A stretch of 64,000 nt of DNA from Cupriavidus necator (GCF_013141915.1 NZ_SROX01000001.1:806001-870000), one strand, 5' to 3'. Positions 42,686 through 51,566 are shown, counted from the stretch's first letter. Translations and numbers: made by a program. The notes: generated from the sequence alone by a model not told the origin.

Positions 42686-44524
42686 ATGGCCCTGCGGCAA
42701 CGCACCCGACGGCTTGATCCCGGCAACGACATTGCCCTGAGCGCCGGCCGCGCGCCGCGCAACTGGCCGCGCCGCAGCCTGCAGTACAAGCTGGCGGTGG
42801 CCACCGCGGTGGGCGGCCTTGGGACGGTGGTGCTGGCGGCCCTGGTGATCGCCGGATCGTACGGCGACTTCGCCGCGGCCCGACAGAACCTTTACGACAT
42901 CTCGGCGTATCGCGACGTGCTGGACACCGCCAACGCGCTGTCCGCGGAACGCGGCCCGGCCAACAGCGTGCTGGGTGAGCCACCCTCTCCCCACAGCGCG
43001 GCGCGCGCGCGCCTGCAGGCATTCCGCGCCCGCAGCGACGCCGCGCTGGCGCGAATGGCCGCGCCGCCGCCCGCCCCCCTCGGCCTGCACAGCCACCAGC
43101 TGCCGCCGCTGATGATCGAGCGCGTACGCGAGCGCCTGGCGCGAGCCCGCACCGAGATCGACGAACTGGCCGCGCGCCCGCCACAGCAGCGCGACATGGA
43201 GGAGATCCGCCATGCCATCGAAAGCATGTTCGAGGCGGTCGACGCGCTGCAGCCAGCCATCGCCTGGCAGGTGCGCGAGCTTTCGGTGTGCGATGACGGC
43301 CTCGCCGCCCCTGCACTGACCGGCAAGATGCTGGGAGACCTGCGCGAGTACGCCGGGCGCATGGCATCGCAGATCATGGCGCCGGTGGCGGCGCGCCAGC
43401 CGATGCCGGTGCAGAGCCTGGTCGACGCGACGCGCTCGCGCGGACGGCTGCTGGAGCTGTGGCAACTGGCCGGGCCGGCGTACAACATGTTCGGCGCCGC
43501 GCCCGCATTGGAACAGGCTTACGCCGACGCCGGCCACCAGTTCTTCGGCCGCGGCGTGGCCATGGTCGACAGCCTGGTCGCGCAGGGGCGGATCTCCGGC
43601 AACTACTCGATGACGCCCACCGAGCTGACCAACCGCTACGTGCCAACGCTGGAGCCGCTGGAGCGGCTGCGCAGCGTGTTCCTGGATGAAGTGGTGGCGC
43701 ATTTCACCGCCACGCGCGAGCGCGCGCTGCGCCGGCTTGCGGCCGCGTGCGGCACCTCCGCGCTGATCCTGGCGATACTGGGCTACATGCTGGTGTTCGC
43801 GCGGCGCGCAGTGTTCCTGCCGCTGCTGCGCGCGCGGGTCGAGGTGATCGCGCTGGCCGAGGACCGCGGCCACCCGCACGATGACGCCATGTCCGTGTCC
43901 GCGGCGCAGGCCGCGCGCATTGGCCAGGCCGCCGAGATGCGGCGCCTGTTCGATGCCATCGACATCCTGCGCCGCAAGCTACGCGAGCGCGCCGCGCTGA
44001 CCGCGCAACTGGAGCAGCAGGCCCGCACCGACAGCCTGACCGGCCTGCTGAACCGGCGCGCGCTGGAACTGGTGGCGGCCCAGTATGGGGCACACGAGAC
44101 CGCCAGCCTGGTGCTGATCGACGTCGACCGTTTCAAGCAGATCAATGACCGCCACGGCCACGCCGCCGGCGACCAGGTGTTGCGCAACATCGCCGCGCAG
44201 ATGCGCGGGCTGGTGCCTTCCGAGAGCGTGCTGGCCCGCTTTGGCGGCGAGGAGTTTGCGCTATGGCTGCCGCACGGGCGGCCCGGCGACGCCGCGGCGC
44301 TGGCCGAAACGCTGCGCGCGGCGATCGCGTCACGGCCTGTCTACCTGTCCGGCACCACGCAGCTTGGCGTGACCGCGAGCTTCGGCGTGGCCGTCGGCCA
44401 TGGCGGCGCGGACCACTGGCAGCGCCTGTTCAGCGCGGCCGACGCGGCCATGTACCGCGCCAAGGCGGAGGGCCGCAATTGCGTGCGCGAGGCGCAGGAC
44501 CTGGAAGGGATGCCGGCACGCTGA
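42686..44524 (+). CDS. Membrane-bound diguanylate cyclase (GGDEF)
   Basis: 612 residues behind GGAG. Two membrane helices (about 36-58 and 352-376) bracket a periplasmic sensor of about 290 residues, largely helical and without a named family. A short HAMP-like linker and coiled segment leads to a GGDEF domain (about 440-605): LTGLLNRRALE, LIDVDRFKQINDRHGHAAGD and active-site GGEEF. It should make cyclic di-GMP. The inhibitory RxxD I-site is absent: the matching positions read PSES. Single gene. Confidence 0.9.
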   Translation: MALRQRTRRLDPGNDIALSAGRAPRNWPRRSLQYKLAVATAVGGLGTVVLAALVIAGSYGDFAAARQNLYDISAYRDVLDTANALSAERGPANSVLGEPPSPHSAARARLQAFRARSDAALARMAAPPPAPLGLHSHQLPPLMIERVRERLARARTEIDELAARPPQQRDMEEIRHAIESMFEAVDALQPAIAWQVRELSVCDDGLAAPALTGKMLGDLREYAGRMASQIMAPVAARQPMPVQSLVDATRSRGRLLELWQLAGPAYNMFGAAPALEQAYADAGHQFFGRGVAMVDSLVAQGRISGNYSMTPTELTNRYVPTLEPLERLRSVFLDEVVAHFTATRERALRRLAAACGTSALILAILGYMLVFARRAVFLPLLRARVEVIALAEDRGHPHDDAMSVSAAQAARIGQAAEMRRLFDAIDILRRKLRERAALTAQLEQQARTDSLTGLLNRRALELVAAQYGAHETASLVLIDVDRFKQINDRHGHAAGDQVLRNIAAQMRGLVPSESVLARFGGEEFALWLPHGRPGDAAALAETLRAAIASRPVYLSGTTQLGVTASFGVAVGHGGADHWQRLFSAADAAMYRAKAEGRNCVREAQDLEGMPAR

Positions 44525-44646
44525 GTCGCCGCCTCGGAGAATGGACGAAAACAGCGGACGAAAAAAAAGCCCGCTTGCGCGGACCGCCTTGCCGTTGCCT
44601 GCCCCCGTTCCGTTGCCCGTTCTCGTGCGGTGGGGCGGAAACGAAG

Positions 44647-44670
44647 AAAGGCTCGCTTGCGCGAGCCTTT
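44647..44670. terminator. Hairpin terminator between the diguanylate cyclase gene and tRNA-Leu
   Basis: AAAGGCTCGC pairs perfectly with GCGAGCCTTT around a TTGC loop. On the minus strand it is followed by TTTCTT directly downstream of tRNA-Leu. Confidence 0.8.
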
Positions 44671-44678
44671 CCGAATTT

Positions 44679-44765
44679 TGGTGCCCAGAAGAGGACTCGA
44701 ACCTCCACAGTGTTGCCACCGCTAGGACCTGAACCTAGTGCGTCTACCAATTCCGCCATCTGGGC
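44679..44765 (-). tRNA. tRNA-Leu (anticodon CAG)
   Basis: 87 bases with encoded CCA and a long variable arm, as expected for leucine. Acceptor GCCCAGA/TCTGGGC, D loop AATTGGTAGACGC, anticodon stem CTAGG/CCTAG around TTCAGGT (anticodon CAG), variable arm GCGGTGGCAACACTGT, T loop GGTTCGAGTCC. Confidence 0.97.
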
Positions 44766-44861
44766 TTCGTTTCGCTGCATTGCTGCTGCGATGCGAAGAA
44801 GGAAATTATGCCGAGTGCTGCGGGCACTGTCAACACCCGCGAGCAAAAAACTCTGTGCACG

Positions 44862-46148
44862 CTATGCCGCACCGCCGCCGCGCAGGAAATCCGCCTGCGC
44901 CGGCCGGCCGGGCAGCGCCAGCGCCGCGGTCGCCGCCGGCATGGTGGCAATGGTCTTGCCGGCGCGCAGCACGCGCAGCCGGGTGGCGCGCAGCCGGATC
45001 GCCTCGACTGGATCGCGCGCCTGCAGCAGCACCAGGTCGGCGCGGCAGCCCGGCGCCAGGCCATAGCCCTCCAGCCCCAGGATGCGCGCCGGCGCGGCGG
45101 TCACCGCGTCAAAGCAGGAGCGCATCGCCGCCTGCCCTGTCATCTGCGCCACGTGCAGGCCCATGTGCGCCACTTCCAGCATGTCGCCGGAACCCAGGCC
45201 GTACCACGGGTCCATCACGCAGTCGTGGCCGAATGCCACCGGCACCCCGGCCGCCATCAGTTCGGGCACGCGCGTCATGCCGCGGCGCCGCGGGTAGGTG
45301 TCGTGCCGCCCCTGCAGCGTGATGTTGATCAGCGGATTGGCGATCGCCGCCACCCCAGCCTCGCACATCAGCGGGATCAGCTTGGAGACGTAGTAGTTGT
45401 CCATCGAATGCATCGAGGTCAGGTGCGATCCGGCCACCCTGCCCTGCAGGCCCAGCCGCACGGTTTCGCTGGCAAGGGTCTCGATATGGCGCGACAGCGG
45501 ATCGTCGCTTTCGTCGCAATGCATGTCCACGCGCAGGCCGCGCTCCGCCGCCAGCTCGCACAGCAGCCGCACCGAGTCCGCCCCCTGCGCCATGGTGCGC
45601 TCGAAATGCGGAATGCCGCCGACCACGTCGACGCCCAGGTCCAGCGCGCGTTTCAGGTTGGCAAGCGCGCCCGGCGCACGCAATACGCCGTCCTGCGGGA
45701 ACGCCACCAGCTGCAGGTCCAGGTATGGCCGCACGCGTTCGCGCACGTGCAGCAGCGCTTCCACCGCCAGCAGGCGCGCATCGCACACATCCACATGCGA
45801 GCGGATCGCCAGCAGCCCGCGCGCCACGGCCCAGTCGCAATAGGCGAGCGCGCGCTCGACGATGGCCTCCTGCGTCAGCAGCGGCTTGACCTCGCCCCAC
45901 AGCGCAATGCCTTCCAGCAGCGTGCCCGACTGGTTCACGCGCGGCAGCCCGTACGACAGCGTGGAATCCATATGGAAGTGCGCGTCGACGAACGGCGGCG
46001 TCACCAGTTGGCCGGCGGCGTCGATCTCTTCGCCCGCGCGCGCGGCCAGCGCCGGCTCTACTGCGGCGATGCGGCCATCGGCAATGCCGATGTCGATGCC
46101 GGTGCGCCCGTCGGGCAGGTTGCAATGCCGCAGGATCAGGTCGAGCAT
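44862..46148 (-). CDS. codA: Cytosine deaminase CodA
   Basis: Amidohydrolase that converts cytosine to uracil. Start at ATG 46148 (MLDLILRHCNLPDG), giving 428 residues; an in-frame start at 46217 would overlap the regulator gene by 35 bases. Metal and active-site residues match E. coli CodA: PPFVDAHFHMDST (His57, His59), VDMHCDESDD (His and catalytic Glu), GSHLTSMHS and FGHDCVMDPWY (Asp). NQSGTLLEGIALW and NPLINITLQGRHDTYPRRRG are also shared. It is the last gene of the pyrimidine operon and supplies uracil to it. Confidence 0.93.
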   Translation of the reverse strand: MLDLILRHCNLPDGRTGIDIGIADGRIAAVEPALAARAGEEIDAAGQLVTPPFVDAHFHMDSTLSYGLPRVNQSGTLLEGIALWGEVKPLLTQEAIVERALAYCDWAVARGLLAIRSHVDVCDARLLAVEALLHVRERVRPYLDLQLVAFPQDGVLRAPGALANLKRALDLGVDVVGGIPHFERTMAQGADSVRLLCELAAERGLRVDMHCDESDDPLSRHIETLASETVRLGLQGRVAGSHLTSMHSMDNYYVSKLIPLMCEAGVAAIANPLINITLQGRHDTYPRRRGMTRVPELMAAGVPVAFGHDCVMDPWYGLGSGDMLEVAHMGLHVAQMTGQAAMRSCFDAVTAAPARILGLEGYGLAPGCRADLVLLQARDPVEAIRLRATRLRVLRAGKTIATMPAATAALALPGRPAQADFLRGGGAA

Positions 46149-46182
46149 GAGGGGTGTCGTGGTATCCGGTTTCGGTCGGGGC

Positions 46183-46863
46183 TCAGGCAAGCGGCACCGG
46201 CGCCAGGCCACAGCCACGCAGCAGCATCACCACCACATGCTCGGTGGCGTGCGCGTAGTCCTGCTGCCTGAGCTGGCTGACACCGAGCACCGCGCAAACC
46301 TGCGTCTCAAAATCCGCGTAGGTCTGCGTCGCGGCCCAGATGGTAAAGAACAGGTGCTGCGGGTCGACCGGCGCCATCTGGCCGCGATCGATCCACTGCT
46401 GCACCACCGCGGCCTTGCGCGACACGAGTTCGCGCAGGGCATGGCGCAGGATCTCGCCGATTTCGGGCGCGCCGTGCAGCAACTCGTTGGCGAACACCCG
46501 CGACGCATCCGGATGGCTGGCCGACAGCCGCATCTTGGCGCGGATGTACTGTTCCAGCGCCACCTGGGGCGGCAGCTCGGCGCGGATCACGTCGGCTTCC
46601 GACAGCCACAGCTGCAGCGTGTGCGCCAGCACCGCGCGGTACAGCGCCTGCTTGGTGCGGAAGTAGTAATGCAGGTTGGACTTCGGCACGCCCGCGCGCA
46701 CCGCGATCTCGGCCATGGTGGCGCCGGCAAACCCGGCACGCGCAAACACATGCTCGGCCGCGCGCAGGATCATGGCCTGGTTCTCCTGCCGGATGCGGCC
46801 GCCCGCCGCCGCGCGTACAGGCGGCGCACGCAGTGTCGGCGCAAGACCGGCGCTTGAGTCCAT
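46183..46863 (-). CDS. RutR-like TetR-family regulator
   Basis: 226 residues; its ATG shares one base with the upp stop (TGATG). N-terminal TetR helix-turn-helix (ILRAAEHVFARAGFAGATMA, VPKSNLHYYFRTKQALYRAV). The C-terminal part resembles E. coli RutR (YcdC): RLSASHPDASRVFANELLHG, PVDPQHLFFTIWAATQTYAD and FETQVCAVLG. RutR senses uracil and represses pyrimidine-degradation genes. Its position inside the operon and the RutR-like palindrome before the first gene suggest autoregulation by uracil or a related base. Confidence 0.88.
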   Translation of the reverse strand: MDSSAGLAPTLRAPPVRAAAGGRIRQENQAMILRAAEHVFARAGFAGATMAEIAVRAGVPKSNLHYYFRTKQALYRAVLAHTLQLWLSEADVIRAELPPQVALEQYIRAKMRLSASHPDASRVFANELLHGAPEIGEILRHALRELVSRKAAVVQQWIDRGQMAPVDPQHLFFTIWAATQTYADFETQVCAVLGVSQLRQQDYAHATEHVVVMLLRGCGLAPVPLA

Positions 46864-47558
46864 CAGCGCGTGCCGTACAGGCGGTCGCCGGCGTCGCCCA
46901 GGCCGGGCACGATATAGCCGTGCTCGTTGAGCGTCTCGTCGATGGCCGCGGTGACGATGCCCACATCCGGATGCGCGGCGCGCAGCGCGCCCAGGCCGGG
47001 ACGCGACGCGATCAGGCACACATACTTCATGGTGGTGACGCCGGCCTCCTTGAGCCGGTTCAGCGCCGCGATGGCCGAATTGCCGGTGGCCAGCATCGGA
47101 TCGACCACGATCACCATGCGTTCCTGGATGTCCTCGGGCATCTTGAAGTAATACTCGATCGGCTCCAGCGTCTCGGGGTCGCGGTACAGGCCAATATGCC
47201 CGACGCGCGCCGCGGGCAGCAGGTCGAGCATGCCGTCGAGAAAGCCGTTGCCCGCGCGCAGGATCGACACCAGGCACAGCTTCTTGCCCGACAGCACGCG
47301 CGACTGGGTGGCGGCGATCGGCGTGCGGATCGCGATGGTTTCCATCGCCAGGTCGCGCGTGGCTTCGTAGGTCAGCAGCTGGCTGATCTCGCGCACCAGC
47401 CGGCGGAAATTGTCGGTGGTGGTGTCTTCGCTGCGCACCAGCGTGACCTTGTGCTGCACCAGCGGGTGGTCGACCACCATCACGCCGGGCAGGCAGGCAA
47501 GGTCGGCGGAATCCGGCACGCGGGGCTCAACTGCGGGAACAGCGGACATGTCGTTCAT
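46863..47558 (-). CDS. upp: Uracil phosphoribosyltransferase Upp
   Basis: Makes UMP from uracil and PRPP. Start at ATG 47558, behind AGGAG, giving 231 residues, about 20 longer than E. coli Upp at the N-terminus. Motifs: [38 protein letters not shown], the PRPP loop [13 protein letters not shown] and the uracil-binding [16 protein letters not shown]. Inside this operon it corresponds to the UPRTase (URC6) of the yeast URC pathway, so here UMP may be an entry point to catabolism as well as salvage. Confidence 0.95.
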   Translation of the reverse strand: MNDMSAVPAVEPRVPDSADLACLPGVMVVDHPLVQHKVTLVRSEDTTTDNFRRLVREISQLLTYEATRDLAMETIAIRTPIAATQSRVLSGKKLCLVSILRAGNGFLDGMLDLLPAARVGHIGLYRDPETLEPIEYYFKMPEDIQERMVIVVDPMLATGNSAIAALNRLKEAGVTTMKYVCLIASRPGLGALRAAHPDVGIVTAAIDETLNEHGYIVPGLGDAGDRLYGTR

Positions 47559-47630
47559 GGTGACGCTCCTGATGCCACGTTGCACAAGCCATCCCTGCCG
47601 GCAAAGCCGCCCGCGGCGCGGGCGGCGCGT

Positions 47631-48929
47631 TCAGAACACCGTACCGTCGCTGACGATGGCAAACGGCGGCGCGCCGCCGGGCCGACGCTTGGCGGCGATG
47701 CGCCGCCCTGCCGCCCAGGTGCCGCCTTCGAGCACGCGCGCCAGCGGAAACTGCGCTTCCTCCAGGCCCAGCGCCTGGCGCACGCAGTCGGCCACCAGGT
47801 CCAGGCCGCTCACGGTCAGCGCGCGCCATTCGACGATGACGGGCTCATCCACCGCATGCGGCTCGGCGGCAAAGCCGGGAGCGCGCGGCACCATCAGCTC
47901 GAAGTCGTACAGCAGGCCGCCGTTGCGGTACTCGGGGAGGCCGGTCAGCGCATCCAGGCCGGTCACGGTGAGGCCGGCGTCTTCCAGCGGCTCCAGCAGC
48001 GAATAGGTCAGCCACTGGGTCAGCTTGTGGAACGGCACCAGCCCGCCCGGCGCCGCCGGATGGCGCCAGCAGTCGCCCAGCGACACGCCCTCGAGCACGA
48101 TCCGGCCCGGCCACACCGGCCCCAGCCCCACCAGCAGTGTGCGCAGCAGGAAGCTGGCATCGAGGTCGCCACCGACGGCATGCGCCTTCAGGTAGTCGTA
48201 GAGATTGCCCAGCCGCGCCGGCCGGCCGAACAGCGCCGGGGTCGCTTCCATTACCTCGCCCAGCCGGCGCAGTAGTCCGGCGCGGCCTTCCAGCCCCACC
48301 AGCGGGTTGTGCTGCGCGACCTGGAAGGCGTGGGCAATGCTATCGGCGTCGATGCGCTGCAGGCGCTCGGCATCGGCACGCAGCGGATCGCCCGGCGCCG
48401 CGGAAAAACCGCCGCGCGCGAACAGGTCGAAGCTGGCCGCGCCCAGTCCTTCCGAGCGTGTCAGCACCAGGTCGCTGGTCGGATCGCGATAACGCCACTC
48501 CGGGCCGGCGCCCGCGTCCAGCAGCACGCTGGGGATCACCAGGTCGATGCCGATGCGGGCGCGCTCCTCGCGATGTTCGGGCCCGCTCAGCCCGGCGCGC
48601 TCGCACAGCACCTGCCAGCGGTCAGCACGCTGGTCGGCACCGCCGCTTTCAAAATGGCGCCAGCGGCTGTGATAGGGGACTTGCAGGTCCGGGTAGCGCT
48701 GCCGGATGGTGCTGGCGACGTAATCGGCAATCGCATGCACGCGGTCCGGATGCCAGGTAAAGAGTTCGGACGCGCCGCTGGCCACGTGTTCGGTGACCGC
48801 CGCGCAATGGGTGCGCACCGCCTCGGCGCACAGCAGCGCCGCAGCGGGATGCCCTTCCGGCACCGGGCTCAGCCAGCCATTGCCATGGCGCTCGCTGCCG
48901 GCACTGCCGTCCTCGGGATACATCGTCAT
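47631..48929 (-). CDS. urc4: URC4-like protein (DUF1688)
   Basis: 432 residues. The sequence belongs to DUF1688, the family of yeast Urc4p, required for growth on uracil by the URC pathway: VPYHSRWRHFESGG, ARIGIDLVIPSVLLDAGAGP, WRYRDPTSDLVLTRSEGLGA, PLVGLEGRAGLLRRLGEVME and FHKLTQWLTYSLLEPLEDAG. Its reaction is not established. No signal peptide or membrane segment. Its start overlaps the stop of the URC1-like gene (ATGA), so the two are made together, as expected for consecutive or complexed enzymes. Confidence 0.88.
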   Translation of the reverse strand: MTMYPEDGSAGSERHGNGWLSPVPEGHPAAALLCAEAVRTHCAAVTEHVASGASELFTWHPDRVHAIADYVASTIRQRYPDLQVPYHSRWRHFESGGADQRADRWQVLCERAGLSGPEHREERARIGIDLVIPSVLLDAGAGPEWRYRDPTSDLVLTRSEGLGAASFDLFARGGFSAAPGDPLRADAERLQRIDADSIAHAFQVAQHNPLVGLEGRAGLLRRLGEVMEATPALFGRPARLGNLYDYLKAHAVGGDLDASFLLRTLLVGLGPVWPGRIVLEGVSLGDCWRHPAAPGGLVPFHKLTQWLTYSLLEPLEDAGLTVTGLDALTGLPEYRNGGLLYDFELMVPRAPGFAAEPHAVDEPVIVEWRALTVSGLDLVADCVRQALGLEEAQFPLARVLEGGTWAAGRRIAAKRRPGGAPPFAIVSDGTVF

Positions 48930-50164
48930 TCGTTCAACCCCCTGCCCTTTGCCAGGGCCAGTTCATTCGCATCCGGCGGCGTGTAGTGCGTGAAGTAGCC
49001 GGCAGCCACCTTGGCGTCGATCTCGACACGTGCGTCGGCCGGGATCAGGGCCTCGGGGATCGCCACCTGCTCGACCACCTCAATGCCCTGCGCCACCAGC
49101 GCGCCATGCTTCATGTTGCTCATCGACGCCCAGCGGTCGATGCGGCGGATGCCCAGCCAATGGAACACATCCGGCATCAGCTCCTGGAAACGCATGTCCT
49201 GCACGCCCGCCACGCATTCGGTACGGGCAAAATAAGTCTCGGCGCGGTCGCCGCCAACCTGGCGCTTGCGCGCGTTGTAGACCAGGAACTTGGTCACCTC
49301 GCCCAGCGCGCGCCCCTCCTTGCGGTTGTAGACCACCAGCCCGACACCGCCCTGCTGCGCCATCTCGATGCACACCTCGATGCCATGTGCCAGATACGGC
49401 CGGCAGGTACAGATGTCTGACCCGAACACATCCGATCCGTTGCATTCATCGTGCACGCGGCAGGCCACGCGGGTTTCGGGCTGGCCCAGCTGGCTGACAT
49501 CGCCGAAGAAATACAGCGTCATGCCGCCGATCGGCGGCAAGAATACCTTCAGGTCCGGCCGTGTCACCAGTTCCGGAAACATGCCGCCAGTCTGCTCGAA
49601 CAGGCTGCGGCGCAGCACGCTTTCCTTGATGCCGAAACGGGCCGCCATGCCGGGCAGGTACCACACCGGGTCGACCGCCGCCTTGGTCACGCACACGTCG
49701 CCATTGGCATGCAGCAGGTTGCCATCGGGCCTGAGCCGTCCCGCGGCAATGGCCGAGACCAGTTCCGGCATATTGATGTGCGCGCGCGTCACGGCGATGG
49801 TCGGGCGGATGTCGACGCCGGCGGCGATGCGGTCGGCAAAGACCGTGGAAACCAGATGGCCCCACGGATCGAGCGAAACGATCTTGTCCGCATCGCCCCA
49901 TTGCGGGTGGGGGCCGATGGCTTCGGCGGGAGCGGTGTCGGTCAGGTCGGGACGATGGTCGCGCTGCAGCGTACCGGACGCTACCGCGAGGGCACGGTAG
50001 ATGGCGTAGGCGCCCGCATGGGTGCCGATCACATTGCGCTGCGCCGGGTTACCCAGGCTGGCGATGACCGGTCCGCGCTCCGCCGCGGTCGGCGCGCCCC
50101 AGTGGATGGGCTCGGCCGGCTTGTCGCGGCGCGCATGCGAAGTCAGGACGATATGGTCGGACAT
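48926..50164 (-). CDS. urc1: URC1-like GTP cyclohydrolase II family protein
   Basis: 412 residues. The C-terminal half is related to RibA and keeps the three zinc cysteines (Cys241, Cys252, Cys254) in the pattern CNGSDVFGSDICTC and the KEGRALGE segment. The RibA DTVDAN region is replaced by GGDRAETYFARTEC. An extra N-terminal half of about 200 residues, absent from RibA, matches the yeast Urc1p type. Urc1p is thought to open a pyrimidine ring or nucleotide rather than GTP; the exact reaction is unsettled. A genuine ribA exists at 28337, so this copy is free for another role. First gene of the operon; start behind GAGGGTG. Confidence 0.9.
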   Translation of the reverse strand: MSDHIVLTSHARRDKPAEPIHWGAPTAAERGPVIASLGNPAQRNVIGTHAGAYAIYRALAVASGTLQRDHRPDLTDTAPAEAIGPHPQWGDADKIVSLDPWGHLVSTVFADRIAAGVDIRPTIAVTRAHINMPELVSAIAAGRLRPDGNLLHANGDVCVTKAAVDPVWYLPGMAARFGIKESVLRRSLFEQTGGMFPELVTRPDLKVFLPPIGGMTLYFFGDVSQLGQPETRVACRVHDECNGSDVFGSDICTCRPYLAHGIEVCIEMAQQGGVGLVVYNRKEGRALGEVTKFLVYNARKRQVGGDRAETYFARTECVAGVQDMRFQELMPDVFHWLGIRRIDRWASMSNMKHGALVAQGIEVVEQVAIPEALIPADARVEIDAKVAAGYFTHYTPPDANELALAKGRGLNE

Positions 50165-50188
50165 GGCACCCTCGGTTCCCGATGGAAT

Positions 50189-50206
50189 CCTGACCAGACG
50201 GTCAGG
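50189..50206. promoter_or_regulatory. RutR-type palindromic operator before the URC operon
   Basis: CCTGACCAGACGGTCAGG is a perfect 7-base inverted repeat around AGAC. It matches the RutR consensus TTGACCA-NN-TGGTCAA at 11 of the 12 inner positions. It lies 25-42 bases upstream of the URC1-like start and directly downstream of the predicted promoter. An outer GGAATC/GATTCC pair (50184-50189, 50212-50217) extends the dyad. Confidence 0.75.
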
Positions 50207-50217
50207 TTTACGATTCC

Positions 50218-50247
50218 ATAGTAGGCAACCTTTATGCCATCGCCCAA
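50218..50247 (-). promoter_or_regulatory. Predicted promoter of the URC operon
   Basis: On the minus strand TTGGGC (50242-50247) and TACTAT (50218-50223) are separated by 18 bases. Transcription would begin near 50211, leaving a leader of about 47 bases that contains the operator. The rest of the gap to 50441 holds only GC-rich inverted repeats (about 50305-50420), with no gene. Confidence 0.5.
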
Positions 50248-50441
50248 TGCCCGTTTACGCCAGTGTTGCGGCAGTGTGTGTGGCGTCCAACGCAAGTCCG
50301 CCACCGGGGCATGCACGCCGGGCGTGCCGGCAGCACCATGCTGGCGGCACGCATGCACTGCCAGCATGCGGCGCGCGGCCAGCGGCCGCGGGCACGGCCG
50401 GCGTAGTTCGCGGCGGGGTCGCGCAGCGCTGCTTGCAACGG

Positions 50442-51566
50442 TTACATGGTCGGACGGCGCGCCGAGCCGGCGCCCGCGTCGCGTGCGGAGTCGCCGCGGC
50501 TGGCCAGCAGCGCGCGCAGCGCGGCCAGCGGCTGCGCGCTTTCCACGTAGCGGTAGAACAGGGCCCCCGCCACATTGCTGAGCGCCCAGGCCGCCGCCAT
50601 GCCCAGTGCATTCAGCACCGGCTGGCCCGGGGCGAGCTGCGACACCAGCGCATTGACCATCAGGCACACCGGGAAATGCACCAGGAACACGGAATAGGAA
50701 ATCCGCCCGAAGTAGCCGACCATGCGCGCCCGCGGCCATCGTTCCAGCCAGCCGTCGCGGCGCGCCAGCGCCAGCAGCAGCGCGGTGGCCAGCGCCACGG
50801 CAATACGCAGGCGGAAGTCCAGCATCAGCGCGGCCAGCGCCACCGCGCCCATCAGCAGCAGCGGCAGCAGCGGCCGGCCGGGCGCGGACGCCCAGTAGGC
50901 CAGCGTACCCATGCCATAGGCGCCGAAGAAGTACACCGCCCAGATATCCCACGCGGCGTCGCGGTTGAACCAGAACAACGACGCCACGGCCGCAAGCGCC
51001 ACCAGGCCGATGCTGACCACCACGCCGGCCGATGCCTTGCCCCGCGACAGCGCCCGCGCGGCCCATAACGTGCCCAGCAGCAGCGCGAACAATTGCAGGT
51101 CGATGGCCACATACCAGACGCCGGCCGACAAGGCGTCAACGTCGAGGATGTTATGGAGCAGCGTCAGGTGCGCCAGGAACTGGCCCAGCGTCGGCGAGGC
51201 GGGGATCGAGTCATGCGCCATCCAGTGCCGGGCCACCGCGGCGCCGGCAATACTGAGCAGGATCGCCGCCGCAAACGGCACCACCAGCTTCTGGTAGCGG
51301 CGCCACAGCATTCCCAGCGGATGCTGGCGGGTCTCCAGCCGTCCGTGCGGCGCCAGACTGCGCGCCGCCAGGAAGCCACTGATCACCAGGAACACCTGCA
51401 CGGCGATGCGCGCATAGTCATACAGCCAGCCCACCAGCCCGGGCGCCAGCGGGTAGGCGGCGTCCGACATCGGTCCATAGAAGGCGAGGTGGTGCAGCAC
51501 GATCAGTTGCGAACTGACGGCTTTCAGGGCGTCGATGCATGGCAGGCGCGACGGGCGGGGGCTCAT
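50442..51566 (-). CDS. Membrane acyltransferase (acyltransferase 3/OafA-like)
   Basis: 374 residues with about ten hydrophobic segments. The N-terminus LPCIDALKAVSSQLIVLHHL carries the family's helix and the catalytic-type His of acyltransferase-3 proteins; FLVISGFLAARSL and SYSVFLVHFPVCLMVN are further family signatures. Such enzymes O-acylate polysaccharides, LPS or other envelope molecules at the inner membrane. Acceptor unknown. It has no polysaccharide genes beside it and points away from the substrate-binding protein gene. Confidence 0.83.
   Translation of the reverse strand: MSPRPSRLPCIDALKAVSSQLIVLHHLAFYGPMSDAAYPLAPGLVGWLYDYARIAVQVFLVISGFLAARSLAPHGRLETRQHPLGMLWRRYQKLVVPFAAAILLSIAGAAVARHWMAHDSIPASPTLGQFLAHLTLLHNILDVDALSAGVWYVAIDLQLFALLLGTLWAARALSRGKASAGVVVSIGLVALAAVASLFWFNRDAAWDIWAVYFFGAYGMGTLAYWASAPGRPLLPLLLMGAVALAALMLDFRLRIAVALATALLLALARRDGWLERWPRARMVGYFGRISYSVFLVHFPVCLMVNALVSQLAPGQPVLNALGMAAAWALSNVAGALFYRYVESAQPLAALRALLASRGDSARDAGAGSARRPTM

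Noticed and set aside
48926..50164. Second ordinary riboflavin gene
   Set aside because: The operon partners (DUF1688, upp, codA, RutR-like), the long N-terminal domain and the altered active-site region all point to URC1 rather than RibA.
50305..50420. GC-rich inverted repeats as a small RNA or terminator
   Set aside because: Arms are imperfect and overlapping, with no T tract or promoter, so I cannot support a defined element.
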